A DNA stretch of 64,000 bases from NCBI GenBank assembly GCA_030683815.1, contig JAUXPJ010000011.1, positions 38,203-102,202 on the forward strand. Direction: 5' to 3'. A model generated the notes under the pieces. The model was given only the letters and a program-made list of their open reading frames with translations, ran no database searches and had not been told where the DNA came from. Both the position numbers and the translations under genes were made by a program. Below, one piece after another: positions 17,783 to 28,393 of the stretch. Position 1 is the first letter of the stretch. The number at the start of each line of letters is the position of its first letter. Source of the DNA: Flavobacteriaceae bacterium (GTDB lineage Bacteria; Bacteroidota; Bacteroidia; Flavobacteriales; Flavobacteriaceae).

Positions 17783-18559
17783 CTATAAAGAATCGTTTTC
17801 GATTTTAGCTGTCAGCTCAATAAATCGAGCAACACTTAATTGTTCGGGTCGCAATGCAAAAATAGTATCTTCTCGCAATTTATCGGACAAATTTAGCGAT
17901 TTTAAACTATTTCTTAAGGTTTTCCTTCGTTGATTGAAAGCTGTTTTAACAACATTGTAAAATAGTTTTTCATCAACAGGAAGTTCGTAATTATCTTTTC
18001 TTTTCAGATGAATAACGCCCGATTTTACTTTTGGCGGTGGGTCAAAAACGCTTCCATCCACCGTAAAAAGATAAGCCACTTCATAAAAAGCCTGCGTTAA
18101 AACGGATAGAATTCCGTAGATTTTACTTCCTTCTTTTTCTGCAATACGCTCCGCAACTTCTTTTTGGAACATCCCGCAGAACTCGGGAATTAAATGCCGA
18201 TTTGCCAGTGTTTTAAAAACTATTTGAGACGAAATGTTGTAGGGGAAATTGCCAATAATGGCTATTTGTTGATTGGGGAAATAATCAGCAATTTTTATTT
18301 TTAAAAAATCTGCTTCAATAATGTTGTCGGATAAATTTAAGTAATGCGCTTTAAGGTATTCAACAGATTCTTTATCAATTTCAATGACATGTGTTTTAAA
18401 ACTTTTTTGTAACAGATATTTTGTTAAAATACCCATTCCCGGACCAATTTCTAAAACGGTTTTGTATCCATCTCCAACCAATGAATCTGCAATTTGACTC
18501 GCAATTGTTTCCTCTTTTAAAAAATGCTGTCCCAGATGTTTTTTTGCCCGTACACTCAT
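17783..18559 (-). CDS. rsmA: 16S rRNA (adenine1518-N6/adenine1519-N6)-dimethyltransferase
   Basis: Dimethylates the two adjacent adenines in the 3' terminal hairpin of 16S rRNA during late small-subunit maturation. The start [12 protein letters not shown] is the KsgA hallmark; [15 protein letters not shown] is the SAM-binding motif I and [16 protein letters not shown] contains the catalytic N-x-P-Y-N-I-S. The C-terminal [12 protein letters not shown] rRNA-binding segment is present. Length 258 is normal. It directly precedes mgtE and follows the DUF4286 gene on the same strand. Confidence 0.96.
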   Translation of the reverse strand: MSVRAKKHLGQHFLKEETIASQIADSLVGDGYKTVLEIGPGMGILTKYLLQKSFKTHVIEIDKESVEYLKAHYLNLSDNIIEADFLKIKIADYFPNQQIAIIGNFPYNISSQIVFKTLANRHLIPEFCGMFQKEVAERIAEKEGSKIYGILSVLTQAFYEVAYLFTVDGSVFDPPPKVKSGVIHLKRKDNYELPVDEKLFYNVVKTAFNQRRKTLRNSLKSLNLSDKLREDTIFALRPEQLSVARFIELTAKIENDSL

Positions 18560-18577
18560 GGTTGATTTTTTTAAACT

Positions 18578-18892
18578 CTATGGTTGAAATTGAGTAACCA
18601 TTTTTAACTCGGTGTGGAAAAATACATATTTTCCGTTAAATAGTTGTTGCATTTGTGTTTCTAATAATGTCAATTCTTGATATTGAAATTGTTTTAATGT
18701 CTCTTGGGTTGGCGTATTAAACTGCACCGCATAGGTAACACCACCCATTTCTTCTTTAATCAGTACTTGATGAATATTTGCCGATATAAAATTTCCAAAG
18801 GAAATAGTTTCAACAAAAAAATGATGCATCCAAGTCAGCCATTCTTGCTGAATGCTTTCTTCAATATTAAAAGTGATGTTGTATATAAACAT
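18578..18892 (-). CDS. DUF4286-family protein
   Basis: A 104-residue protein starting MFIYNITFNIEESIQQEWLT. The pattern of an N-terminal strand, WMHHFF helix and a conserved V-Q-F segment (TYAVQFNT) is that of the small DUF4286 family common in Bacteroidota. No catalytic motif is visible and the function is unknown. It sits 18 bp upstream of rsmA on the same strand, and such DUF4286-rsmA neighbours suggest a cotranscribed pair. Confidence 0.75.
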   Translation of the reverse strand: MFIYNITFNIEESIQQEWLTWMHHFFVETISFGNFISANIHQVLIKEEMGGVTYAVQFNTPTQETLKQFQYQELTLLETQMQQLFNGKYVFFHTELKMVTQFQP

Positions 18893-18941
18893 GGTTTAAT
18901 TTTTAAATAGATAATAGAATATAGATAATAGAAAAAAGATT

Positions 18942-18978
18942 TTGAACTTCCTTGATTATTGTTGACCGGTTTTAATAA
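18942..18978. repeat. dispersed intergenic repeat, second copy
   Basis: TTGAACTTCCTTGATTATTG followed by TTGACCGGTTTTAATAATT; the same sequence with few changes lies at 7878-7915. Both are in gaps between genes. Confidence 0.6.
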
Positions 18979-19051
18979 TTTTTAATTTTTAATTATCCTT
19001 TTCTTTTATCTTTTTTCTAAATTCTCAATTTTAAATTCTCAATACTAATAT

Positions 19052-20326
19052 CTATTGAATCAAATCAAATCCGCAATACGGAACTAAAACTTCCGGAATG
19101 CGAATACCGTTTTCTGTTTGATAATTTTCTAATAAACCCGCTAAAACTCTAGGTAAAGCCAATGAACTTCCGTTTAAAGTGTGCGCCAATTCATTTTTGC
19201 CTTCGCTGTTTTTAAAGCGAAGTTTTAATCGATTGGCTTGAAAAGTTTCGAAATTAGAAACAGAACTAATTTCTAACCATCGGTCTTGCGCTGTAGAAAA
19301 TACTTCAAAATCATAAGTGAGTGCTGAGGTAAATCCCATATCACCACCGCATAATTTAAGGATGCGATACGGAAGTTTTAATTCGTTTAAAATTTCTTTT
19401 ACATGTTCTACCATTCCTTCTAAAGCGACATATGAATTGTTAGGGTGTTCAATACGCACAATTTCTACTTTATCAAATTGATGCAATCGGTTTAAGCCTC
19501 TTACATGCGCACCATATGAACCTGCTTCACGACGGAAACATGGGGTGTAAGCGGTATTTAAAATGGGTAAATCACTTTCTTTTAATAAAACATCGCGGTA
19601 TAAGTTGGTAACGGGCACTTCGGCGGTCGGAATTAAGTACAATTTATCAACTTCACATTGGTACATTTGACCTTCTTTATCAGGTAATTGTCCGGTTCCG
19701 AAACCGGAAGCTTCATTGACCAAGAAAGGAGGTAATATTTCAATATAACCGGCAGCAACATTTTTGTCGATAAAATAATTGATTAACGCACGTTGCAACC
19801 GAGCTCCTTTTCCTTTGTAAACAGGAAATCCGGCGCCGGTAATTTTGTTTCCTAAATCAAAATCGATGATGTCGTATTTTTTAGCTAATTCCCAATGCGG
19901 AACAGCGTTTTTGTGTAAAGTTGGAATTTTGCCATGTTCAAAAACCACTTCATTATCTTCTAGGGTTTTTCCAAACGGAACTTTTTCAGAAGGAATATTA
20001 GGTACTAAATAAAGCAATTCTTGTAAAGCTTCGGTTTTCTCATTGAGCTTATCAGTCAATTCTTTAGATTGATCTCTTAACTGAACTGTTTTTAGTTTAA
20101 TGTTTGCTGCTTTTTGATGTTCGCCAGACTTCATCAATTGTCCTATTTCTTTTGATAAAGAATTGGATTCGGACAGTACTGAGTCTAATTCGGCTTGTGT
20201 TGCTCTGCGCGTTTCATCAGTCGCAATAATTTTATCAATCAACATGGTTGCATCTTTAAAATGGCGTTTTGCCAAACCTTTTAAAACGATTTCTTTGTTT
20301 TCTCTGATGAATGATATTTGTAACAT
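19052..20326 (-). CDS. serS: seryl-tRNA synthetase
   Basis: Charges tRNA-Ser with serine. The N-terminal ~110 residues form the long coiled-coil arm (ETRRATQAELDSVLSESNSL). The class II catalytic core carries motif 2, TPCFRREAGSYG, and motif 3, NGSSLALPRVLAGLLENYQ. Length 424 is standard. The gene is 21 bp downstream of ribF on the same strand, suggesting a shared transcript. Confidence 0.97.
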   Translation of the reverse strand: MLQISFIRENKEIVLKGLAKRHFKDATMLIDKIIATDETRRATQAELDSVLSESNSLSKEIGQLMKSGEHQKAANIKLKTVQLRDQSKELTDKLNEKTEALQELLYLVPNIPSEKVPFGKTLEDNEVVFEHGKIPTLHKNAVPHWELAKKYDIIDFDLGNKITGAGFPVYKGKGARLQRALINYFIDKNVAAGYIEILPPFLVNEASGFGTGQLPDKEGQMYQCEVDKLYLIPTAEVPVTNLYRDVLLKESDLPILNTAYTPCFRREAGSYGAHVRGLNRLHQFDKVEIVRIEHPNNSYVALEGMVEHVKEILNELKLPYRILKLCGGDMGFTSALTYDFEVFSTAQDRWLEISSVSNFETFQANRLKLRFKNSEGKNELAHTLNGSSLALPRVLAGLLENYQTENGIRIPEVLVPYCGFDLIQ

Positions 20327-20347
20327 ATATGTTTTTTATCGAAATTA

Positions 20348-21280
20348 TTATTGATTGTTTTTTATAAATTCCTCAGCGTTAATTTGGTCAACTTTTAGTT
20401 GATTTTTCAAGGCATCGAGTGAGTCAAATTTTTGTTCATCGCGCAATCGGGTCAGAAATTCAACCTTTATCACATCACCATAAATATATTGATTAAAATT
20501 GAAAAAATGCACTTCAATGGTTTGATTTCTACCATAGACCGTGGGCCTGTTGCCAATATTCATCATGCCGTAAACCGTATTATTGTCAATGGTTGATTTA
20601 ACCACATAAACGCCATCTTTTGGAATGAGTTTGTACGATTCTTTCACCTTAATATTCGCCGTTGGAAAATTAATTTTTTCGCCAATATTTTTTCCTTTTA
20701 CAACCGTTCCGGTAATAAAATAGTGATAATTTAGAAATTTATATGCTTTTGAGATATTACCATCAGCCAATGCTTTTCTAATTTTGGTAGAGCTAATCTT
20801 GACTTCTTGAACACATAATGCGTCAATTTCATGAACAGAGAAATTAAAAATTTGACTTTTTTCTTCTAATAATTTGAAATTTCCCTCTCTGTTTTTTCCA
20901 AATTGATGATCATATCCAATATAAAGAATACTTGTATGGAGCTGTTTTATCAATATTTCTGAAATGAAATCATTGGCTGATAAATTAGCAAATTCTTTGT
21001 TGAAGAGAATGATGACTAAAAAATCTATTCCTAAAGCTCCAATAAGCGATATTTTTTCGTCAAGAGTATTCAGGAGTTTAATCGTCGAATTCTTTTCAAG
21101 CACCATTCTTGGATGCGGGGAAAAGGTAACAACTGCCGATTTTTTATCTTTACTTTTAGCGGTTTTTACAAGATTTTGCAATATTTCTTGATGTCCTATA
21201 TGTACTCCATCAAAAGCACCAATAGTAACTACAGTTGGAAATGTAATTTTAAAATCCTTGTTATATTGAACTACTTCCAA
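20348..21280 (-). CDS. ribF: bifunctional riboflavin kinase/FAD synthetase
   Basis: Makes FMN from riboflavin and then FAD. The N-terminal adenylyltransferase domain (residues ~10-180) has VTIGAFDGVHIGHQEIL, a nucleotidyltransferase G-x-F-D-G-x-H-x-G-H motif, and the ISSTKIRKAL signature. The C-terminal kinase domain (~185-305) has GEKINFPTANI and the flavin-binding YGMMNIGNRPT. Length 310 is typical. The serS gene lies immediately downstream. Confidence 0.96.
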   Translation of the reverse strand: MEVVQYNKDFKITFPTVVTIGAFDGVHIGHQEILQNLVKTAKSKDKKSAVVTFSPHPRMVLEKNSTIKLLNTLDEKISLIGALGIDFLVIILFNKEFANLSANDFISEILIKQLHTSILYIGYDHQFGKNREGNFKLLEEKSQIFNFSVHEIDALCVQEVKISSTKIRKALADGNISKAYKFLNYHYFITGTVVKGKNIGEKINFPTANIKVKESYKLIPKDGVYVVKSTIDNNTVYGMMNIGNRPTVYGRNQTIEVHFFNFNQYIYGDVIKVEFLTRLRDEQKFDSLDALKNQLKVDQINAEEFIKNNQ

Positions 21281-21419
21281 TTTTTTATTCTTTTATTTTG
21301 TAACGATTGCAAATTTACATTTAATTTATTCAAAATTACATCTTCGATAATTCAATAAAAAAAGTTGGGCAGAAAAATAAATACTGTAATTTAGCTTTTA
21401 AGATGATAATATAATTACG

Positions 21420-24410
21420 ATGAAATTAAGGTTTTTATTAATAATAGGTATTTCTTTGAGCATAACTTTATTAAGTGCTCAAACTAAAAAGCAGGTTCAA
21501 AATCTTCAGAATTCAAATGAAATTAGTCAAAAAGAATCAGGTGGTTATATTAGATGTTCTTCAGTTGAGTACGAACAAGAGTTGCAAAAACAATTTCCAA
21601 AGCGTTTAAAAAACAAAGATTTCGAACAATGGATAAGTCCGTTAATCAAAGAACATCAACAAAAAGTTGCTTCAAAATCATCAAAAATTGCCAGTATTAT
21701 TACTATACCTGTTGTTGTTCACGTAATTCATAATAGTGACGCGCTTGGCACAGGAGAGAATATTACTGATGCCCAAGTTCGTTCTCAGATAAAAGTGTTG
21801 AATGAGGATTTTAGAAAAATGATGAGTACTCGCGGGTATAATACAAATTCAGTTGGAGCTGATACTGAAATTGAATTTTGTTTGGCGGCTGTTGATCCAA
21901 ACGGAGATATGACGAATGGAATTAACAGAAAAGAATTTACGAACGCTTCTTTTTCTCAAACAGAAGTAAATTCAATTGTAAAACCGGCCACACAATGGGA
22001 TCCTACAAAATATTTAAATATGTGGACGGTACGCTTTACCGATAATATGCTGTTAGGATACGCACAGTTTCCAAGTGCTTCAACGTTGTCTGGATTGCCT
22101 TCTAACGGCGGAGAAGCTTCAACCGATGGTGTGGTAATTGTTTATCATGCGTTTGGTTCTGCAGATCAAAACGATGGATCTTTCATTCTAAATACAAGTT
22201 ACAAGTACGGAAGAACAACGACACATGAAGTGGGACATTGGCTTGGACTTCGACATATTTGGGGAGATGGAGATTGCTCTGTTGATGATTATTGTAATGA
22301 CACACCTATTGCCGGAAAAGAAAATTATTTGTGCCCGGCTCCTGCTAATTTAGACACATGTCCAAATAATCCAGGGTTTGATATGATTGAAAATTATATG
22401 GATTATACCAGAGATGAATGTATGAACATTTTTACCAATGATCAAAAGACAAGAATGTTGACGGTTTTATCCAATTCACCCAGAAGAAAAGAATTGCTGA
22501 CCTCTGCAACTTGTAATAGCGATTTTAGTTTTTCTTTAGTTTCTGATTTGAAAGAGATTTGTGTTCCATCAACAGCAACGTATAATTTTACATACAATAC
22601 CTATTTGGGATTTAACAAAACAGTTACTTTTTCTACAGAAAATTTACCAACAGGTGTTACTGCTGCATTTAATCCTGCAACAGCCACAGCAAATAATACA
22701 GCCGTAACTTTGACTTTAAATGGAATTTCAGATCCAAATATTGGAAATCATTTGTTTAGAATTGTTGGAAGTTATGAAACCGTTTCAAAAGGATTACAAG
22801 CAAAACTAAATGTTTACAATGCAACGTTTCAGCCAATAATATTAACTTCACCCTTAAATAATGCAACAGGAGTTTTATCTCCCACAGAATTGAAATGGAA
22901 CGCTGTACCTAATGTTAAGACTTATCAAGTCGATATTGCGTCCAACGCTGCTTTTACAACAATTATTGAAACCGCCAATATTACAGGAAGTTCGTTTAAA
23001 ACAAAACTTTTAAACCCATTAACTGCTTATTATTGGAGAGTAAGACCGATAAATCCATGTGCTCAAGGGGCTTTTTCAAGCACATTTAATTATACAACAG
23101 CTAATATTACTTGTAAAGATTTTGTTGCTGCTGATATTCCTAAAACTATTTTAGCAACTGGATCTAATACCGTTACCTCATCGATTTCCGTTAATGAGTT
23201 GATGGATTTAACCGATGTAAAAGTAAAACTGTCGATAACCCACACATGGGTTGAAGACTTAACCATTTCACTCATCAGTCCTAAAGGAACTATTATAATA
23301 TTATCCAGAGAAAATGGCGGAGATGGTGATAATTTTATCAATACGGTTTTTGATGATAATGCCACAAATCCTATTGCAAGTGGAATCGCTCCTTTTACAG
23401 GATCTTTTAAGCCTGATGATTCTTTAAGTGCACTTTTTGGAGAAACTGCTTTTGGAACTTGGCAATTAAAAGTAGTAGATGGATATGCTGAAGATGGAGG
23501 AGCACTTCAAAATTGGACACTCACCGTTTGTGGGGTATCCAGAGCAGATTCTGATAAAGATGGTATAGAAGATTCGGTTGATAATTGCCCAACCATTGCA
23601 AATAACAATCAATTAGATACTGATGGAGACGGAATGGGAGATGCCTGCGACCCGGATGATGACAACGACGGAGTTCTTGATATAAATGATAACTGTCCGT
23701 TAATTTCAAATCCAGATCAAAAAGACAATGATAATGATGGTTTGGGTGATGTATGTGACCCGGATGATGATAATGATGGAATATTTGACGTAGCAGATAA
23801 TTGTCCTTTTACTGCAAATTCAGATCAAAAAGATACTGATAATGACGGTATTGGAGATGTGTGCGACCCGGATGATGACAATGATGGAGTCTTGGATGTA
23901 AACGATAATTGTCCGTTTACCTTCAATCCGGATCAGAAAGATAACGACCATGACGGTATTGGAGATGTTTGTGACCCGGATGATGACAATGACGGAGTAT
24001 TGGATGTAAACGATAATTGTCCAATGATCCCTAATGCTGATCAATCGGATGTAGATTATGACGGAATTGGAGATGTGTGTGAAGATTGTGACAATGACGG
24101 AATTCCAAATTACTACGATGAGGATTTATGCGATGTAAAACCAATTCCGGGTTTTTCTCCAAATGGAGATAATAACCACGATTTTTTCATTATTAACAAC
24201 ATTGAGTTGTATCCAAATAACAATGTCCAAATATTTAATCGTTGGGGCAATAAAGTATTTGAAGCAAAACGCTATATGAATGCTTGGGATGGAATTTCAA
24301 CTGAATCAGGCGGGGGTAAACTGTTGCCGGCAGGACCTTACTTTTATGTCATAGAGCTAAATGAAACCGGAGTAAAGCCGGTAACGGGTTGGATTTACAT
24401 TAATTACTAA
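21420..24410 (+). CDS. secreted M43 (pappalysin-like) metalloprotease with P domain, TSP3 repeats and type B sorting domain
   Basis: A 996-residue exported protein: signal peptide (MKLRFLLIIGISLSITLLSAQ); metalloprotease domain with zinc motif THEVGHWLGLRHIWG near residue 270 and a downstream Met-turn region (ENYMDYTRDECMN); fibronectin-like Ig segment (~470-560); a P/proprotein-convertase-like domain (~565-695) with IPKTILATGSNTV and GTWQLKVVDGY; about five thrombospondin type 3 repeats of ~36 residues (~700-900; DNDNDGxxDxxDNCP, trimmed); and a gliding-motility-type C-terminal domain beginning PGFSPNGDNNHDFF. The last domain marks it as a type B cargo of the type IX secretion system. TSP3 repeats probably bind Ca2+ as a spacer. 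The PorP/SprF gene follows 16 bp later, as is usual for type B cargo. Confidence 0.9.
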   Translation: MKLRFLLIIGISLSITLLSAQTKKQVQNLQNSNEISQKESGGYIRCSSVEYEQELQKQFPKRLKNKDFEQWISPLIKEHQQKVASKSSKIASIITIPVVVHVIHNSDALGTGENITDAQVRSQIKVLNEDFRKMMSTRGYNTNSVGADTEIEFCLAAVDPNGDMTNGINRKEFTNASFSQTEVNSIVKPATQWDPTKYLNMWTVRFTDNMLLGYAQFPSASTLSGLPSNGGEASTDGVVIVYHAFGSADQNDGSFILNTSYKYGRTTTHEVGHWLGLRHIWGDGDCSVDDYCNDTPIAGKENYLCPAPANLDTCPNNPGFDMIENYMDYTRDECMNIFTNDQKTRMLTVLSNSPRRKELLTSATCNSDFSFSLVSDLKEICVPSTATYNFTYNTYLGFNKTVTFSTENLPTGVTAAFNPATATANNTAVTLTLNGISDPNIGNHLFRIVGSYETVSKGLQAKLNVYNATFQPIILTSPLNNATGVLSPTELKWNAVPNVKTYQVDIASNAAFTTIIETANITGSSFKTKLLNPLTAYYWRVRPINPCAQGAFSSTFNYTTANITCKDFVAADIPKTILATGSNTVTSSISVNELMDLTDVKVKLSITHTWVEDLTISLISPKGTIIILSRENGGDGDNFINTVFDDNATNPIASGIAPFTGSFKPDDSLSALFGETAFGTWQLKVVDGYAEDGGALQNWTLTVCGVSRADSDKDGIEDSVDNCPTIANNNQLDTDGDGMGDACDPDDDNDGVLDINDNCPLISNPDQKDNDNDGLGDVCDPDDDNDGIFDVADNCPFTANSDQKDTDNDGIGDVCDPDDDNDGVLDVNDNCPFTFNPDQKDNDHDGIGDVCDPDDDNDGVLDVNDNCPMIPNADQSDVDYDGIGDVCEDCDNDGIPNYYDEDLCDVKPIPGFSPNGDNNHDFFIINNIELYPNNNVQIFNRWGNKVFEAKRYMNAWDGISTESGGGKLLPAGPYFYVIELNETGVKPVTGWIYINY

Positions 24411-24426
24411 TATCAAGCTAATTAAA

Positions 24427-25329
24427 ATGAAAATATATAATTCAATAATGAGTAATATAAAATCTCATATCGTTCTATTGCTAAGCTTTATTTCTATGAC
24501 TTTATCAGCGCAACAAGACCCGAGTTTTAGTTTGTATCACCACAACATGGGTATTGTTAATCCGGCATATGCTGGAGCAGGAGAACAAATGGAATTAAAT
24601 CTCGGCTTCAGAAGTCAATGGGCAGGAATAGAAGGAAGTCCACAAACACAAAGTTTCAATTTTTCAACTCCAATTAATGATAGAATTGGTTTAGGAATAT
24701 CTGTCGTAAATGACAAAGTATTTGTGTTAAAAGAAACAGATATTTATGCTGATTTCTCTTATAAACTTCCCATAAACATTGAAACAGATTTATTTTTAGG
24801 ACTCAAAGCAGGAGGTTCAATGATTAATATTGACTTAATTTCTTTAGGCATCAATGATCCTTTATTTTCAGAAGATGTCAACAAATTCAATCCAAATTTA
24901 GGAATGGGAGCCTATCTAAAAGGCGAAAAGTATTTTGTAAATATATCAGTTCCGGCTTTATTGAGTTCTAAACGTTATGAAAAAGAAGGTGTTTTAGTTA
25001 CTAAAGCAACTGATAAAGCACATTTTTATATGGGAGCCGGATATCAATTTTCATTTAGCGAATCGGTAGATTTTACAGCATCAACATTAACAAGAATTGT
25101 TGAAGGAGCACCTCTTTCAATTGATATTACCGGATTGGTTGCCATTCAGGAAAAAACAGAAATAGGGATTTCATACAGATTTAATGAATCAATAAGCGCC
25201 ATTGCCATGTTTAAGTATTTAGATTGGTTTCAGTTTGGATATGCTTATGAGCACACCACTTCTCCTGTAGGTGATTACAACAATGGTTCACACGAATTAT
25301 TACTAAAAATTATGTTTCTCAAAAAGTAA
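24427..25329 (+). CDS. PorP/SprF-family type IX secretion membrane protein
   Basis: A 300-residue outer-membrane beta-barrel protein of the PorP/SprF family. It begins with a signal peptide (hydrophobic to about residue 29, ending SAQQ) and continues QDPSFSLYHHNMGIVNPAYAG, the hallmark opening of the family. The rest is a run of alternating beta strands ending KIMFLKK. Relatives are paired with type B cargo proteins of the type IX system and assist their secretion or surface attachment; this copy lies 16 bp after such a cargo gene, so it is probably its dedicated partner. Confidence 0.9.
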   Translation: MKIYNSIMSNIKSHIVLLLSFISMTLSAQQDPSFSLYHHNMGIVNPAYAGAGEQMELNLGFRSQWAGIEGSPQTQSFNFSTPINDRIGLGISVVNDKVFVLKETDIYADFSYKLPINIETDLFLGLKAGGSMINIDLISLGINDPLFSEDVNKFNPNLGMGAYLKGEKYFVNISVPALLSSKRYEKEGVLVTKATDKAHFYMGAGYQFSFSESVDFTASTLTRIVEGAPLSIDITGLVAIQEKTEIGISYRFNESISAIAMFKYLDWFQFGYAYEHTTSPVGDYNNGSHELLLKIMFLKK

Positions 25330-25499
25330 TTTTAAGACCAAAAATTTAACTATGAAAAGTTTGATTTTCGGGCTTTTCCATTGCTATAACAGCAAACAAT
25401 AATTTCAAATAACACATCAATATCAAAAAAAAAAGTAAAAATATATTGATATATCAAAAAATAATGTAATTTTCGTACATATTAACTAACTATTTATTT

Positions 25500-28367
25500 A
25501 TGAAAAAACTTACATTATTAATGTTCTTTTCCTTAATCGGGACATTTTTGTATGCACAAACTACAGTTTCAGGTAAAATTGTAGATGCCAAAAACGGAAC
25601 TCCTATTCCCGGAGCAAACGTTAAAGTTGTTGGAAAATCTTTAGGAACCACAGCTGATTTCGACGGGAATTATAATTTAACAGTGAGTATAGAAGCTCCT
25701 TTTTCTTTGGAATTTTCACTTATCGGATATGAAAACAAAACATTCAACGTCCAAAAAAACAATCAAATTGTAAATGTTTCATTAAACGAATCACAAACTA
25801 TTTTGAATGAAGTGGTCGTTTCTGCTTCAAGAGCTCCTGAACGAATTTTAGAATCTCCTGTAACTATTGAGCGGATGGATATAAAAGCCATTAAAGGAAC
25901 AGCTTCTCCCTCTTTTTATGACGGTCTTGAAAATTTAAAAGGAGTTGATGTTAATACCAACAGTTTAACATTTAAATCAATCAATACAAGAGGTTTTGCG
26001 ACTTTTTCAAATACACGTTTTATGCAATTGGTGGATGGTATGGACAACTCATCACCTGCTCTAAACTTTAATTTGGGGAATTTATTGGGAATGTCTGAAC
26101 TCGATGTTCAATCAGTAGAATTAATGCCGGGAGCATCTTCTGCCTTATATGGCGCCAATGCTTTTAACGGTATTTTATTTATGCAAAGTAAAAATCCTTT
26201 TGATTACGGTGGTGTGAGCTTTTACACAAAAACAGGAATCACCTCCCAAAAAGCGGCTGGTGACAACCAATATTTTGATGCCGGTATTCGCTTTGCTTAT
26301 AAATTTAGCGACAAATTTGCCGCTAAAACATCTTTCTCCTTTATGAAAGGAACAGAGTGGTTTGCAACAGATTATAGAAATACAGATGCCAAAGGTATGT
26401 ATATTGACGGTACAAGAGCCAATCCTGATTATAACGGATTAAATGTTTATGGTGATGAGGTTTCTACCAACATGAATACAACTTTTGGTACTACAGGTAT
26501 CGGAACAGTTTCAAGAACCGGATACAATGAAGTGGATTTGATGGATTACAAGGCAGAGAGCGTTAAACTTGATATTGCATTACATTATAGACCTTTTGCC
26601 AATGATGTAGAGGTAATTTTTAATAGTAAAACCGGATTCGGAAGTACTATTTACCAAGGGGCTAATAGATATAATATCAAGAATTTCTTAATGCAACAGC
26701 ATAAATTAGAAATTAAAGGAAATCGATTTTTTGTTAGAGGATATATCACAGATGAGGATGCCGGTGATTCTTATGATAGTAGATTTACAGCAATCAATAT
26801 GCAAAGAGATGCAAAATCTGATACCAACTGGTTTACAGATTACTATTTGGCTTTTAAAGGAGTGTTGCTTAATCCTGGATTTGGAGGAATGTTTAACGCA
26901 ATTGCAGCAGCTCCTGGAAATCATACGGCAGCTAGAGCATTTGCAGATGCTAATTTGTTGAATAATTCAAAATTGAGTCCATTACAAGTAGGGACTTTAA
27001 GCGCAGCAATTGCCCCTGCTTTTGGATTACCTTCTTGGAATAGAAATGACAAATCTAGATTTCTTCCCGGAACAGCAGCTTTTACAGAATCGTTTAATAA
27101 AATAACTTCTGACCCCAATTTAACAACAGGTTCAAAATTTGTTGATGCAACAAAAATATATCATTCAGATGCCAATTATAATTTTGGAGATATGATTGAT
27201 TTTGCTGATGTACAGGTTGGGGGTTCATGGAGACAATATTCTTTAAATTCTGCTGGAACTATTTTTACGGATTATGACGGACCCATCAATTATCAAGAAT
27301 ATGGTGCTTATATGCAAGTACAAAAGAAATTAGTTGATGACAGATTAAAATTTACAGGATCTTTACGTTATGATAAAGCCGATAATTTTGATGGAAACAT
27401 CTCTCCAAGAATTAGTTTATCATACTCCTTAGGAGGAGATAAAACACGCAATTTAAGAGCATCTTTCCAAACGGGCTTTAGAAATCCAACTACACAAGAT
27501 TTATTTATTGGTTTAGATGCCGGTAGAGCCATTTTAGTGGGCTCATCTCCAGATAATTTAGACAGATACACCACAAGTCCTTTAGCAGTAAGAAATGCTA
27601 CCGGTAGAGCAGTTTTAGGAAGTTCCACAGTTCGACTTTCCGGAAGAAGAGCTTATGACAATTCATTTTCTTATTCATCTATATTAGCCGGAACTTATCA
27701 GAAATCTAATTTTGATCTTGTAAAACCTGAAAAAGTAACAGCTTATGAAGTTGGATATAGAGCTGGTTTTGGGAAATTAGCTTTAGATATCAGTACTTAT
27801 TACAATAAGTACCAAGATTTTATTGGTAACAAAACGGTAATAGTTCCATTCTATGGAGTGGTTGGAGATAATACATTGTCAATGTTGGCACTTTCAAGTG
27901 GAGATGTTAAACCATTCCAAGTTTATACTAATTCAACTGCTGAAATTTCATCTTATGGAGGTACTTTAGGTATCACAACTAAAATGCTTGGAAATTATGA
28001 TTTTGGTATAAATTATACGTATGCAAAATTTGATTTTGACCAAAGTACAGATCCTGACTACAAAGCAGGGTTTAACACACCAGAACATAAAGTAAAAGTC
28101 TCTTTTGGTAACACTGCACTTTTTGAAAACTTCGGATTTAACGTTAATTACAGATGGAACGATGAATATTTTTGGGAATCATCATTTGCTGATGCCATGG
28201 TTGAAGCTAATTCTGTAGTTGATGCGCAAATTAATTACTCAGTCCCAAAATGGAAATCAATGTTCAAAATAGGAGGTTCAAATATTGGAGGAAATGAATA
28301 TGTGAGCGCACCAGGTGTAGGAAGCATAGGTTCTATATATTATTTTTCTTTGACAATCAATCCTTAA
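25500..28367 (+). CDS. TonB-dependent outer-membrane receptor
   Basis: A 955-residue receptor. After a signal peptide (to about residue 19, ending YAQ) comes a carboxypeptidase-regulatory-like domain (TTVSGKIVDAKNGTPIPGA, ~20-100), then the plug domain (NEVVVSASRAPERILESPV, ~105-240, including MELMPG-type PGASSALYGANAFNG) and a beta-barrel to the C-terminal aromatic end (YYFSLTINP). It imports a nutrient across the outer membrane using TonB energy. There is no adjacent SusD homologue, so polysaccharide uptake is not indicated. A strong terminator follows at 28394. Confidence 0.93.
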   Translation: MKKLTLLMFFSLIGTFLYAQTTVSGKIVDAKNGTPIPGANVKVVGKSLGTTADFDGNYNLTVSIEAPFSLEFSLIGYENKTFNVQKNNQIVNVSLNESQTILNEVVVSASRAPERILESPVTIERMDIKAIKGTASPSFYDGLENLKGVDVNTNSLTFKSINTRGFATFSNTRFMQLVDGMDNSSPALNFNLGNLLGMSELDVQSVELMPGASSALYGANAFNGILFMQSKNPFDYGGVSFYTKTGITSQKAAGDNQYFDAGIRFAYKFSDKFAAKTSFSFMKGTEWFATDYRNTDAKGMYIDGTRANPDYNGLNVYGDEVSTNMNTTFGTTGIGTVSRTGYNEVDLMDYKAESVKLDIALHYRPFANDVEVIFNSKTGFGSTIYQGANRYNIKNFLMQQHKLEIKGNRFFVRGYITDEDAGDSYDSRFTAINMQRDAKSDTNWFTDYYLAFKGVLLNPGFGGMFNAIAAAPGNHTAARAFADANLLNNSKLSPLQVGTLSAAIAPAFGLPSWNRNDKSRFLPGTAAFTESFNKITSDPNLTTGSKFVDATKIYHSDANYNFGDMIDFADVQVGGSWRQYSLNSAGTIFTDYDGPINYQEYGAYMQVQKKLVDDRLKFTGSLRYDKADNFDGNISPRISLSYSLGGDKTRNLRASFQTGFRNPTTQDLFIGLDAGRAILVGSSPDNLDRYTTSPLAVRNATGRAVLGSSTVRLSGRRAYDNSFSYSSILAGTYQKSNFDLVKPEKVTAYEVGYRAGFGKLALDISTYYNKYQDFIGNKTVIVPFYGVVGDNTLSMLALSSGDVKPFQVYTNSTAEISSYGGTLGITTKMLGNYDFGINYTYAKFDFDQSTDPDYKAGFNTPEHKVKVSFGNTALFENFGFNVNYRWNDEYFWESSFADAMVEANSVVDAQINYSVPKWKSMFKIGGSNIGGNEYVSAPGVGSIGSIYYFSLTINP

Positions 28368-28393
28368 AATATTTCAGTTAATTATTTTTTTGG

